From Dorea phocaeensis (lineage in GTDB: Bacteria > Bacillota > Clostridia > Lachnospirales > Lachnospiraceae), in the NCBI RefSeq assembly GCF_900240315.1, contig NZ_OEPZ01000003.1, forward strand, positions 124,001 to 188,000: a stretch of 64,000 nt of DNA. Direction: 5' to 3'. Position numbers and translations under genes: made by a program. Below are positions 51,139 to 60,921 of the stretch, in pieces (within the stretch, counting starts at the first letter, position 1; the number at the start of each line of letters is the position of its first letter). The notes beneath the pieces are model-generated. The model was not told the DNA's origin and did no database searches. It worked only from the letters and a program-made list of their open reading frames with translations.

Positions 51139-51412
51139 AAAAAAGACCCGTCTCAAATTACTCTGAGACGAGCCTTGTAAATACAATACCCGCGGTACCA
51201 CTCAAATTGTACGGTTTTCTTCTTTGCCATACCTCTTCAGACTCCAACAAGCCCTATGCATTAACGCAGCCTGCACGGAAACCCCTACTTGCAATGCTTT
51301 GGGGATCTCGGCTCGGAAGGGATGGGATACAATAACAAGAACTTACCGGGGTTCCACCATCTCCCGGCTCTCTGAAAAATCCTGGTTAAATCCGTCTTCG
51401 TCATAGCCTTTA
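51139..51412 (-). ncRNA. T-box leader of brnQ
   Basis: Minus-strand leader with stem I start (GAGAGCCGGGAGATGGTGGA), the T-box core AATTTGAGTGGTACCGCGGG (TGGTACCGCG at 51200-51191) and a terminator AGGCTCGTCTCAGA / TTTGAGACGGGTCTTTTTT (51176-51139). The specifier triplet cannot be fixed by eye; ATT or ATC (Ile) are candidates in the 3' side of stem I. Confidence 0.92.
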
Positions 51413-51459
51413 TCGTATTACATTGATGAAATTATAACATTGATCTATTTTATTGTCAA

Positions 51460-52227
51460 TCACTTATCTTCTTCTCCCTTTTGCCCCACTTTCCACGCTA
51501 CCAAATAAGCAGCCACCGGAACGCTCAAAAGACAGGCAGTAATTCCAAGTAGCATCACAGCAATATTCTGAAACAACACCTTGGAATTCAGCATCATTTC
51601 CGGCGAATACCCATTCTTCTCCAGATAGGCGAACAACATCAGAGACTCGCCCAGATAGGCAAATACAAGCGTATTTACCGTCGTTCCGATAATCTCCTTT
51701 CCCACTTCAATTCCAGACCGGAAATAGGCACTTCTATCCAGGTCTTTTCTGTGTACTGCCACTTCGTAAACTGCCGACGTCACAGAAAGAGCCGTGTCCA
51801 TCACCGCACCAAGCGCACTTAGAAGAACAACCCCCACAGCTACCTGCTGCATGGAAATAACCAAATCAGTGGTATAGTAAAACTGTACGTCTTCCTGCAC
51901 CGCCTGAATCTCATTAAGCCCTGCACTTCCTGTTTTCCAAACACCCACACAGATTCCCACTGACAATACAGCCATCACAACAGCTACCGTCAAAAACGCT
52001 GTTTTCGTCTTTAAATTACTTCCATTCTGCTTCATCAATGTCAGATAACTAATCAAAACAGCCGCCACCGGAATGATCAAAAGCGGAGGCTTTCCAGACG
52101 CAAGCAAGAGAACTGTCAATGCAAGCACACCGATATTTCCACACAATGCCAATACTGCTGATGCACCGCGCTCTCCTCCCACCGTAATCAGCAAAACGAA
52201 CAAAATCAATGCAAGAAACCAGATCAT
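51460..52227 (-). CDS. YibE/F-like membrane protein (short copy)
   Basis: 255 residues, seven hydrophobic segments. The family core is VVLLSALGAVMDTALSVTSA, VYEVAVHRKDLDRSAYFRSG and IEVGKEIIGTTVNTLVFAYL. It overlaps the longer YibE/F gene by 4 bases (ATGA), suggesting a two-subunit membrane complex. Function unknown. Confidence 0.88.
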   Translation of the reverse strand: MIWFLALILFVLLITVGGERGASAVLALCGNIGVLALTVLLLASGKPPLLIIPVAAVLISYLTLMKQNGSNLKTKTAFLTVAVVMAVLSVGICVGVWKTGSAGLNEIQAVQEDVQFYYTTDLVISMQQVAVGVVLLSALGAVMDTALSVTSAVYEVAVHRKDLDRSAYFRSGIEVGKEIIGTTVNTLVFAYLGESLMLFAYLEKNGYSPEMMLNSKVLFQNIAVMLLGITACLLSVPVAAYLVAWKVGQKGEEDK

Positions 52228-53312
52228 ATCGCTTCTGACCTCCTTCCACGCCGTCTAAGCAGACACGATGATATCAGAATAGAAATGGGAATTGCCGCCA
52301 CAATCCCTATACTTTCAATTAAAAATTCCACAATCTCCAATGGGATATGAAGCCTCACCATGGTAAGAAATGACACTTCATTGTTCATACGAATCAAAAA
52401 AGACGGTATCAGACTACTTCCAAAAGTAAACAACAATACACTGATCATCGTTCCCATAATATCGTAGCCAATCTCCCGTCCGGAACGAAACAAACTACGA
52501 AACGTAAGATCCGGCTTCTTTTCCAACAGCTCACTTAAGGCTGCGGAAATCGTAACTGCCACATCCATAATTGCTCCAAGCCCTGCCAGCATAACTTCCG
52601 CAGCAAAGATATCTTCTGGATTCTCAATCGTCCCCAGATATTCCATTGCTGAATAATCCGGCTCCGCCACCCGGTTCATCACCGCAAAGAAAATCGCCAT
52701 AATCAACGCCAGCACACAGAAAGATGACAGCACAGCAGCAAATGTTTTCCTGCTGAAACCATTTAAGAACAACAATGTCGTTACCATAAACAGAATTGCC
52801 ATCAGATTACAGATCTTTAAGATATCCTTCCCTTGCAGATACAACGTAAATCCTGCTCCATAAATCCCTAGATTGACTACAAGCGTAGCAATCGTCAGAA
52901 CGCCCTGCTTTTTCGTAATCAGAAGAAGCAAAATCACCATCAGGCCAAACAAAGCTGCCAGATACACATCTCTTTTCAACGTTTTAATCGTCGCCGTTTT
53001 TCCTTCTCCATTCAGACTGACCAGCACCTGATCCCATTTATGGTACTTTTGATTGATCACCTGTGACGCAGAATATTCATTTTTCAGCAGAATCTTATCG
53101 CCTTTTTGGTCGCCGTTTAAGAGTTTTGCCTCCATCGTCTGTTCGTAATACTGTTCTTTTTCCCCTCTTGCACCACTCTTAACACCACTTTCTTCCGTTC
53201 TCACCTTCTGAATTCTTGCAACCGGTATCTGATAAAGCCAGGCATCCGTTGCCACAAAAAGAATTAGTGCAAGATAGAAAAGCAGAAAAAAGATATATTT
53301 TTTTCTAAACAT
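52224..53312 (-). CDS. YibE/F-like membrane protein (long copy)
   Basis: 362 residues. One N-terminal membrane anchor (FFLLFYLALILFVATDAWLY), an extracytoplasmic domain of ~100 residues (YYEQTMEAKLLNGDQKGDKI), then seven membrane segments with GLGAIMDVAVTISAALSELL and FRSGREIGYDIMGTMISVLL. It matches the short copy in the membrane part. It overlaps the preceding gene by 8 bases. Confidence 0.88.
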   Translation of the reverse strand: MFRKKYIFFLLFYLALILFVATDAWLYQIPVARIQKVRTEESGVKSGARGEKEQYYEQTMEAKLLNGDQKGDKILLKNEYSASQVINQKYHKWDQVLVSLNGEGKTATIKTLKRDVYLAALFGLMVILLLLITKKQGVLTIATLVVNLGIYGAGFTLYLQGKDILKICNLMAILFMVTTLLFLNGFSRKTFAAVLSSFCVLALIMAIFFAVMNRVAEPDYSAMEYLGTIENPEDIFAAEVMLAGLGAIMDVAVTISAALSELLEKKPDLTFRSLFRSGREIGYDIMGTMISVLLFTFGSSLIPSFLIRMNNEVSFLTMVRLHIPLEIVEFLIESIGIVAAIPISILISSCLLRRRGRRSEAI

Positions 53313-55131
53313 GAAACTTCTTATACATCTCCTCTTTAAATTCTTTCCCTTTAAAAAGTATCAAAGCAAGCAGGAATAAAAAGCTAAGTCCGGCACACAG
53401 AACCGCCGGAGCGGAAACAGTAATCACATGACACGCCAAAAGAAGAAGCGGAAGAACCACACTGTACCCTGCTGCCATCACAAAATAGATCATATATTCT
53501 CGCGGCGAATGCGATTGTATCTTAGAGATCACCATCATAGAAATCTGAATTAAAATGCAGACTGCCGGCAATACAAAGTTCACCGACCAGCCTCGCCAGC
53601 CTACACACAGATCCCATACAACAGCTCCAATCGTCACGACCAAAAGCTGCCACATGGCATTTTTCATCAGGTTATGCCGTTTAAAATAGCCCACTGCCAA
53701 CGCAAGCCACATGGATAAAGCTCCTGCCACAGCCCACACAGCCCAGTGAAGATTCGGCGTCAGCACTGCATTGCACATAACACTAAGTACCGCAGCTGCA
53801 ATACAACCAAACGAAAATCCTCGAAAAAACTTTTTCCCTTCATAGTTCGGCTTCACCTGTTCCGGAAAATCAGGCTTCTTTAACTCTACTTTCACACCCA
53901 GTCCTTCCAGTATCTGATAAAAATTGCGCTGTATATTCGAACTGTCATACCTAGACGTAAATGCAAAAGACATGGTATCTCCGTAAGAACAGGCACAAAG
54001 TTCTGTCCTCGGCGTACTGGTATAGACACCAAAACGTTCAATATAAGGTGCATATTCCTCTGGCATTCGCACCGCACTCATATTAGAAAATACCGCCGTT
54101 ACTTCCCGCTCTGCCATCTTCGCCCCCGCTTTGATACAGGGATTTTTTAATTCTAATGGCGCCCATCTTAAAATCTTATTCTTTTCAAAAGCAATCAATT
54201 CATTCATTCGCTGAGCTACTTTTTCTTTTGAAAGATTCTCTTCAAAATATCCTTTTACTTCTTTTAGAACTTCCTTAAAGGTATCTTCTCTGCCCGAACG
54301 TCCAAACTGATATCCCGGCTCAATATAACCAAAGAAATTCAGCATGGAATCAGATGGAAACAATTTCCTTAAGTTAACCGGCACCATCAGAATAACCGGC
54401 TTCTTCTCCTGCATCCGGGTCATTTCCTCATGGATGGCATAGATCAGCGCTGCAGTCAAAAGCACAGACATCGATACCCCATATTTTCTTGACACTCCCA
54501 GAAGTTCCTGTACAGAGGCCGTGCTTTCCATCACCTTAAGTTCCTCATACTCCTTGCGGAACTTATGAATCTGATAAGCATGCACTTTTTTCTTCTTACG
54601 CTTGGGAAGATCCGGATTATAGTATTTACTGAAGCTGTCGTCTTCCTGGTCTCGTACCGTCACCCGGGCGTTCGTCAGTTCCACATTCTCCAGTCCGTCC
54701 TCTTTATGGGAAAGACACAGATAATTTTTCACCAGCTCCCGAATGAATTCCGTAGCTCCGGTTCCGTCTGTCAACGCATGAAATACTTCAAAGTTAATCC
54801 GATTCCGATAATACGTCACTTCAAATAATAAAGCCTTCTTATCTCGAACATAGAGACAGCTGCAAGGTTCCTTGTATTCCTCTCTCACCACCGGACGAAG
54901 CTCACTTTTTTCCAGATAATGCCAGAAGAGCCCTTTTCGCATCACCGACAAAAACACCGGATATTTCTCAATGGTCTGATTCAATGCTTTCTGCAGCACT
55001 TCCGGCTGAATTGCTTCCTTAAGTTCACAATAAAACCGAAACACACGGGTATCTTTTGCACTGCTGGTCGCAGAAAACATTTTTGCCGCATTATCAAGAT
55101 TTCGCCAATACGCCCGCTTTTGCTGAAACAC
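53305..55131 (-). CDS. Condensation-like acyltransferase with C-terminal membrane domain (DUF6320 type)
   Basis: 608 residues. Residues 1-~410 form an alcohol acetyltransferase/condensation fold with HALTDGTGATEFIRELVKNY (HxxxDG near 120) and PVILMVPVNLRKLFPSDSML. Residues ~430-600 contain six membrane segments (FSFGCIAAAVLSVMCNAVL, WAVWAVAGALSMWLALAVGY). It lies 2 bases after an alpha/beta hydrolase gene. An acyl transfer at the membrane is inferred. Confidence 0.82.
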   Translation of the reverse strand: MFQQKRAYWRNLDNAAKMFSATSSAKDTRVFRFYCELKEAIQPEVLQKALNQTIEKYPVFLSVMRKGLFWHYLEKSELRPVVREEYKEPCSCLYVRDKKALLFEVTYYRNRINFEVFHALTDGTGATEFIRELVKNYLCLSHKEDGLENVELTNARVTVRDQEDDSFSKYYNPDLPKRKKKKVHAYQIHKFRKEYEELKVMESTASVQELLGVSRKYGVSMSVLLTAALIYAIHEEMTRMQEKKPVILMVPVNLRKLFPSDSMLNFFGYIEPGYQFGRSGREDTFKEVLKEVKGYFEENLSKEKVAQRMNELIAFEKNKILRWAPLELKNPCIKAGAKMAEREVTAVFSNMSAVRMPEEYAPYIERFGVYTSTPRTELCACSYGDTMSFAFTSRYDSSNIQRNFYQILEGLGVKVELKKPDFPEQVKPNYEGKKFFRGFSFGCIAAAVLSVMCNAVLTPNLHWAVWAVAGALSMWLALAVGYFKRHNLMKNAMWQLLVVTIGAVVWDLCVGWRGWSVNFVLPAVCILIQISMMVISKIQSHSPREYMIYFVMAAGYSVVLPLLLLACHVITVSAPAVLCAGLSFLFLLALILFKGKEFKEEMYKKFHV

Positions 55132-55133
55132 TG

Positions 55134-56048
55134 CTATTTCCTCCTTAAAAATTCATTAATCAATTCAAAGCTTTCCTTTACATGGTAATACTTAATTCCC
55201 AATGCAAAATATCCGTGAAGAGCATCCGAAATTCGGTGAATTTCCACCTCATTTCCGGCCTCGGAAAGCTTCCGTCCATAATCTTCCCCTTCATCCCTAA
55301 GTGGATCAAATTCTGCCGTTAGAATCAAAGTTTTCGGCTGATTCTTATAATCTTCCGCCAAAAGCGGTGCAAAATATGGATTCTTCTTATCCTTCTCACT
55401 GGATGCATACAACTCAATATAATCCCTCATTTTGCCAGCTGTTAGTAGATAATCACTGCCATTCTCCCGCACCGATGGATACGGAGATGCATCACTGTAA
55501 TCCCCGTAGAGAGCCGGATAAATCAGAACCTGCCGCTTGGGGAGAAATTCCCCTCGATCCCTTGCCAAAAGGGACAGAGCTGCCGCTAAATTTCCACCGG
55601 CACTGTCACCGATCACCGTAATCTGTTCCGGATCAATTCCAGCGATCTTCCCTGTGTACAGTTCCTTCGCCACCGCATAACAATCTTCCAGCCCTACCGG
55701 AAATTTATATTCCGGAGCCAGCCGATATCCCACGGAAACCACAATATGATTGGTTGCCACTGCCATTCGGGCACAGATTCGTTCATAATTATCGATACTC
55801 TCTGTCACCCATCCTCCTCCATGAAAGAACAGCATGACCGGAAGCCCATCCGTCTCTTTCTCTCTGGGCAGATAAACCCGAACCGGCACCTCATACCCCT
55901 CATTATAAATCTTCCCATCAATGGTTCGATGAAAAATTTTCATCGGATCAATGGCTTTTAAATTCGCCAGATGCCTGGACGCCTCCACCTCGATTCCATC
56001 AAAGGATAATGCTTTTAATACCTTTCTCATGGATTTGTTAATCGCCAT
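55134..56048 (-). CDS. Alpha/beta hydrolase (hormone-sensitive lipase type)
   Basis: 304 residues. Oxyanion motif FFHGGGWVTESIDNYERI, nucleophile VIGDSAGGNLAAALSLLAR, then TAEFDPLRDEGEDYGR (Asp) and SDALHGYFALGIKYY (His): a complete catalytic triad. It is an esterase or deacylase on small acyl substrates and leads the operon containing the condensation-like protein. Confidence 0.92.
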   Translation of the reverse strand: MAINKSMRKVLKALSFDGIEVEASRHLANLKAIDPMKIFHRTIDGKIYNEGYEVPVRVYLPREKETDGLPVMLFFHGGGWVTESIDNYERICARMAVATNHIVVSVGYRLAPEYKFPVGLEDCYAVAKELYTGKIAGIDPEQITVIGDSAGGNLAAALSLLARDRGEFLPKRQVLIYPALYGDYSDASPYPSVRENGSDYLLTAGKMRDYIELYASSEKDKKNPYFAPLLAEDYKNQPKTLILTAEFDPLRDEGEDYGRKLSEAGNEVEIHRISDALHGYFALGIKYYHVKESFELINEFLRRK

Positions 56049-56067
56049 GCTTTACTCCTTACTTCAC

Positions 56068-57897
56068 CTATTCCTGATTCCCAATCTGCTCCGCCAGATC
56101 ATTTAGATAGACCCAGCGCTCCATCTTTTCTTCCAACTTTTGCTCCACCTCTTCTTTTTGAGTCAAAAGTTCATTTAACTTTGCTGAATTGGTGGCATTG
56201 GCTGCAATTTCTTCCTCCAGCCTTTCCACCTGTTCTTCCAAATCTGCAATTTCTCCGTCAATGGTCTCGTATTCGCGCTGTTCTTTATAAGAAAATTTAA
56301 GCTTCTGCTCCCGGCGCTTCCAGGTGGCCTTTGAATCGGATTTTTTCTCTTCATCCTTCCCTTTGTCCGGTAATTTCCTGTCTTCTAAGCTCTCCAATCC
56401 TTCCAGCTCTTTTCGGATCAGATAATCTGAATAACCGCCTTCATACTGCCGGATTCTTCCTTCTCCTTCAAAGGAAAAGATCCGGGTTACCATTCGATCC
56501 AGAAAATAGCGGTCATGGGATACGATAATAATAATTCCATCAAACCGATCCAGATAATCTTCCAAAATGGTCAGCGTCTGGATGTCCAAATCGTTCGTCG
56601 GCTCATCTAAAATCAATACGTTTGGAGCGCTCATCAGAATCCGCATCAGATATAGCCGGCGCTTTTCGCCACCAGAGAGTTTCTCAATCCTTGACCATTG
56701 AAGCGCTCCGTCAAACAGAAAGTTCTCCAGCATCTGGGATGCTGTGATCCGACCATCGGAAGTAGTAATATATTCTCCCACTTCTTTCACATAATCAATC
56801 ACTTTCATCGTGTCATCCATCGCTTCATTTTCCTGAGAGAAATAGCCAATTCGAATCGTCTGTCCAATTTCTATGTTCCCCGCATCCGGCGTCACAAGTC
56901 CGTTCACCATCTTAAGAAGCGTTGATTTTCCACATCCATTTGGACCAATGATCCCGATTCGGTCATTTTTTAAAAATAAGTAGGAGTAATCCTCTATCAG
57001 CTTCTTGTCCCCATAAGATTTCGATAAATGGGAAAGTTCAATTGTCTTATTTCCCATACGGGATGCTACAGAATCCATAATCACTCTCTTTTCCGCCTGG
57101 ATATCCTGCATCTCCTGCATCGCTTTGATTCGATCAATATGCGCCTTCTGCTTGGTGCTTCTGGCACGCGCGCCGCGGCTTAACCACTGAAGCTCTGTTC
57201 GAAGCAAACTCTTACGCTTACGCTCTGTGGCAAGCTCCATATTCTGCCTCGCCTCCTTTAGCCGCACGAACTCCGAATAATTCCCCGGATAAGAATAAAG
57301 TTTTCCCTGGTCTACTTCCACAATCCGATTGACTACGCGATCCAAAAAGTAACGATCATGTGTCACCATCAAAACCGCTCCCTTAAATCGGATCAAATAT
57401 TCCTCCAGCCACTCTGACATGGCATTGTCCAAGTGGTTCGTCGGCTCATCCAGTACGAGAATATCTGCCGGCGTCAAAAGGGCATTCACAAGAGCCACAC
57501 GTTTCTTCTGTCCTCCCGATAAAAGGGATGCCTTGCCATCAAAATCAGTAAATCCAAGCTGATTTAACATTGCCTTTGCATCTGCTTCAATGGTCCACTG
57601 ATTCAGCTCATCCTGATTGCCCTTTACCGCTGCCTGAAGAATGGTCTCCGCCTCTTCAAACACCGGGGTCTGAGGCAAGTAACAGATCTTGACCTGGCTT
57701 CCCATACTGATCTTTCCATCATCATAATCTTCGATTCCCGCTGCAATCTTAAGAAGGGTAGATTTCCCCATTCCATTGACTCCAATGACACCGATTTTCT
57801 CATTTTCATTAATACTAAATCCTACATCATCCAGCAAAATCCGATCCGTATAAGACTTTGTCAGATGCTCCATCGTCAATAAATTCATATGTTTCAT
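56068..57897 (-). CDS. ABC-F family ATPase
   Basis: 609 residues, two ABC domains without membrane parts. NBD1 has GVNGMGKSTLLKIAAG, LLSGGQKKRVALVNALL and LVLDEPTNHLD. NBD2 has GPNGCGKSTLLKMVNG, KLSGGEKRRLYLMRILM and LILDEPTNDLD. A C-terminal coiled coil follows (IADLEEQVERLEEEIAANAT), as in Uup-like members. It acts on ribosomes or DNA rather than transport. The start may be ATG 57897 or the internal MNLLTMEHL. Confidence 0.93.
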   Translation of the reverse strand: MKHMNLLTMEHLTKSYTDRILLDDVGFSINENEKIGVIGVNGMGKSTLLKIAAGIEDYDDGKISMGSQVKICYLPQTPVFEEAETILQAAVKGNQDELNQWTIEADAKAMLNQLGFTDFDGKASLLSGGQKKRVALVNALLTPADILVLDEPTNHLDNAMSEWLEEYLIRFKGAVLMVTHDRYFLDRVVNRIVEVDQGKLYSYPGNYSEFVRLKEARQNMELATERKRKSLLRTELQWLSRGARARSTKQKAHIDRIKAMQEMQDIQAEKRVIMDSVASRMGNKTIELSHLSKSYGDKKLIEDYSYLFLKNDRIGIIGPNGCGKSTLLKMVNGLVTPDAGNIEIGQTIRIGYFSQENEAMDDTMKVIDYVKEVGEYITTSDGRITASQMLENFLFDGALQWSRIEKLSGGEKRRLYLMRILMSAPNVLILDEPTNDLDIQTLTILEDYLDRFDGIIIIVSHDRYFLDRMVTRIFSFEGEGRIRQYEGGYSDYLIRKELEGLESLEDRKLPDKGKDEEKKSDSKATWKRREQKLKFSYKEQREYETIDGEIADLEEQVERLEEEIAANATNSAKLNELLTQKEEVEQKLEEKMERWVYLNDLAEQIGNQE

Positions 57898-57964
57898 TTC
57901 CTTATCTTGCTTCTAATTCTGCTGTCTATAATGTACTTATTATACGCATAACCTTGTGGCTGCG

Positions 57965-59293
57965 TCAAATAGCTTTTCTCGTCTTCTGCCTTCGGAACAT
58001 TCCAATTCCCATCAGCATCGTCAGAACTTCAGCTGCCGGAAATGCCAGCCAAATCCCGATAACTCCAAGGAACAAAGGAAGCAGATAAACCAGCGCAATC
58101 AAAAGCACGCATCCCCTGAGCATACAGATAATCAGGGACTCTACCGGCTTTACCACCGCCTGAAAATAACTGATAAATACCATATTGACGGCCATTGCTA
58201 TAAAGCCGACAAAATAGATACGAATTGCCGATGCTGACAACGCCAGAATCTGCGGATCCGGATTTAAGAAAATATAAGTATAAAGATCCGGGAACGCGAT
58301 TCCCACCACTACCGGAACTGCACAAATGACCAACGATGTCCAGACTGCACTCCAGAATACCTGGTGAATCCTCTCTCCTTTTCCCGCTCCAAAATTCGTG
58401 GAGATAATCGGCTGTGCCGCCTGATTGACTCCTTTACACAAGCTCATAATTACAATGGATACATTGCAGATGATTCCAAATACTGCTACCGCCGTATTAC
58501 CTACGTATTTCAAAAGCTGAAGATTAAAAATATAAATCGTAATTCCGGAAGAAATCTCAATCACAAAGCTGGCGGCTCCATTGACCAGAATCTCCCGGAC
58601 GGCTGAAATGGACATCCCATGGATTTGAAATCGTAACTGATTCTTTGGAGAGAAGAAATGAAGAACCAGAATTACAACCGTCAATGTAGACCCAAGTACC
58701 GTTGCCAGCGCTGCTCCTGCCATCCCCATCTGCATCGGGAATACAAAGAGATAATCCAGCACAATATTGGTCACACCGCCGGCAATAACTGCATTCATCG
58801 CAAGTTTGGGCGCACCGTCATTGCGCACGAACGTCTGCAGATAGGAAGATAAATAATATGCCCCCATTCCCCAGATAATACAGCGCATGTAGTCCATCAC
58901 ATAGGGGAACGTTTCCTTTGTCGCTCCCAAAGCCCACGCAATCTCTTCCATCCATACCACACAGACAATCTGAGAAAGAAGCCATATCACAATATTTAGA
59001 ATGAAAGACAGGGTAAAGAAGGCATCTGCCTTCTTCTTGTCCCCTCTTCCCCGGCAGACTGACATCAGTACCGAACCGCCCACTCCGAACAACAGACCAA
59101 TTCCAAAAAAAATATTATAAATCGGCAGTGCAATATTGAGTGCCGCCATAGCCGTAGCTCCCAACCCTTTTCCAATCATAATGGTATCTGCCAATACGTA
59201 GATGGACGTTACCATCGTACCACAAATGGATGGAATCAAATACCGAAAAAAGATTCCCCTCACCGGCTTCGTTACAAAATCCTGTGTATTCAT
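57965..59293 (-). CDS. MATE family efflux transporter
   Basis: 442 residues from ATG 59293 (AGGAGAGATGAA). Twelve membrane segments. It starts MNTQDFVTKPVRGIFFRYLI and has the MATE pattern ADTIMIGKGLGATAMAALNI and GVGGSVLMSVCRGRGDKKKA, repeated as VNQAAQPIISTNFGAGKGER in the second half. It exports drugs or metabolites using cations. Confidence 0.93.
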   Translation of the reverse strand: MNTQDFVTKPVRGIFFRYLIPSICGTMVTSIYVLADTIMIGKGLGATAMAALNIALPIYNIFFGIGLLFGVGGSVLMSVCRGRGDKKKADAFFTLSFILNIVIWLLSQIVCVVWMEEIAWALGATKETFPYVMDYMRCIIWGMGAYYLSSYLQTFVRNDGAPKLAMNAVIAGGVTNIVLDYLFVFPMQMGMAGAALATVLGSTLTVVILVLHFFSPKNQLRFQIHGMSISAVREILVNGAASFVIEISSGITIYIFNLQLLKYVGNTAVAVFGIICNVSIVIMSLCKGVNQAAQPIISTNFGAGKGERIHQVFWSAVWTSLVICAVPVVVGIAFPDLYTYIFLNPDPQILALSASAIRIYFVGFIAMAVNMVFISYFQAVVKPVESLIICMLRGCVLLIALVYLLPLFLGVIGIWLAFPAAEVLTMLMGIGMFRRQKTRKAI

Positions 59294-59339
59294 TTCATCT
59301 CTCCTGCTTTTCTTTCCTGTTCTCTTTTCCCCGCAAAAC

Positions 59340-59378
59340 AAGACTGCTGCAACCCCAAATGGTTCTGCAACAGTCTTT
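59340..59378 (-). terminator. Terminator after guaB
   Basis: AAAGACTGTTGCA / TGCAGCAGTCTTGTTTT stem on the minus strand between guaB and the MATE gene. Confidence 0.75.
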
Positions 59379-59414
59379 GTTCTTCTGGTGTATATACTGA
59401 AATATTTTTACGGA

Positions 59415-60905
59415 TTATTTATTTCTAAGCGTAACATCATGGGCGCCGCCTTCCACAATACTGGTTGCCGACACTAACGTAATCTTCGCCTTTTCCTGCA
59501 ATTCCGGGATCGTCAGCGCACCGCAGTTACACATGGCTCCGCGTACCTTGCTTAATGTCAGATTCACATTATCTTTCAAGCTTCCCGCATAAGGAACCAG
59601 GGAGTCTACACCCTCTTCAAAAGAAAGCTTCTTATCTCCTCCCATATCATAGCGCTGCCAGTTTCTGGCTCTTGCGCTTCCTTCTCCCCAGTATTCTTTC
59701 ATATAGCTGCCGCCTACGTTCACTCGCTTAGTCGGACTTTCATCAAATCTTGCGAAATACCGTCCCAGCATCACAAAATCTGCTCCCATAGCCAGCGCCA
59801 GCGTAATATGATAATCGTGTACAATTCCACCATCGGAACAAATCGGGACATAAATTCCCGTCTCTTTATAATATTCATCTCTTGCTTTCGCAACTTCGAT
59901 CAAGGCAGTTGCCTGTCCCCGGCCAATTCCTTTCTGCTCTCTGGTAATACAGATCGCGCCTCCGCCGATGCCTACCTTAACAAAATCCGCCCCTGCCTCT
60001 GCAAGGAAACGGAATCCATCTGCATCCACTACATTTCCCGCGCCAACCTTTACACGATCCCCGTAATTTTCACGGATATAGTCGATCGTCAGCTTCTGCC
60101 ATTCAGAAAATCCTTCAGAGCTGTCAATGCAAAGGGCATCTGCTCCAGCTTCCAAAAGAGCCGGAACCCGTTCCTTATAATCTCTGGTATTGATCCCTGC
60201 ACCAACCATATAACGTTTGGATTGATCAATCAATTCATTCTCATTCTTTTTATGCGTATCGTAGTCCTTCCGGAACACCAGATACACCAGTTCCTGATTC
60301 TTATTTACCAGTGGGAGACAATTGATCTTGTGCTCCCAGATAATGTCATTGGCCTCTTTCAAAGTCGTAGACTCATCCGCATAGACCAGATGATCCAGCG
60401 TTGTCATGAAATCTTTCACCTTTGTATCCATACTCATCCGGCTGACACGATAATCCTTGTTCGTGACAATGCCAAGAAGCTTCCCGCCGGACTGCCCATT
60501 CTCTGTAACGGCTACTGTGGAATGTCCGGTCTTCTCTGTAATATCCAGCACATCTTTCAGCGTCATATCCGGCGACACATTGGAATCACTGACTACAAAC
60601 CCCGCCCGGTAACGTTTAACTTTTCGAATCATTTCCGTCTGATTCTCCACCGTCTGAGAGCCATAAATAAAGGAGAGACCTCCTTCTTGTGCAAGCGCCA
60701 CTGCGAGACGATCATCTGATACCGACTGCATAATTGCAGAAACCATCGGAATATTAATAGAAAGCGCCGGCTCCTCCCCTTTTCTATACTTCACAAGCGG
60801 TGTCTTTAAACTCACGCGGGACGGAATACACTCTGCAGAGGAATATCCCGGAATCAATAAATATTCACTAAACGTACGAGATGGTTCTTCATAAAAATAC
60901 GCCAT
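59415..60905 (-). CDS. guaB: IMP dehydrogenase
   Basis: 496 residues from ATG 60905 (AAAGGAGAAAAAT). Barrel start [23 protein letters not shown] pair at ~105-220 ([40 protein letters not shown]). Catalytic loop [20 protein letters not shown] with the Cys, then [20 protein letters not shown]. It converts IMP to XMP in GMP synthesis. The longer frame to 61064 has no ribosome site and overlaps dsdA. Confidence 0.96.
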   Translation of the reverse strand: MAYFYEEPSRTFSEYLLIPGYSSAECIPSRVSLKTPLVKYRKGEEPALSINIPMVSAIMQSVSDDRLAVALAQEGGLSFIYGSQTVENQTEMIRKVKRYRAGFVVSDSNVSPDMTLKDVLDITEKTGHSTVAVTENGQSGGKLLGIVTNKDYRVSRMSMDTKVKDFMTTLDHLVYADESTTLKEANDIIWEHKINCLPLVNKNQELVYLVFRKDYDTHKKNENELIDQSKRYMVGAGINTRDYKERVPALLEAGADALCIDSSEGFSEWQKLTIDYIRENYGDRVKVGAGNVVDADGFRFLAEAGADFVKVGIGGGAICITREQKGIGRGQATALIEVAKARDEYYKETGIYVPICSDGGIVHDYHITLALAMGADFVMLGRYFARFDESPTKRVNVGGSYMKEYWGEGSARARNWQRYDMGGDKKLSFEEGVDSLVPYAGSLKDNVNLTLSKVRGAMCNCGALTIPELQEKAKITLVSATSIVEGGAHDVTLRNK

Positions 60906-60921
60906 AATTTTTCTCCTTTTC

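Noticed and set aside
59808-60719. 303-codon open frame on the plus strand
   Set aside because: It is antisense to guaB, whose identity is certain; the frame is a codon-bias shadow with no ribosome site and no recognisable domain.
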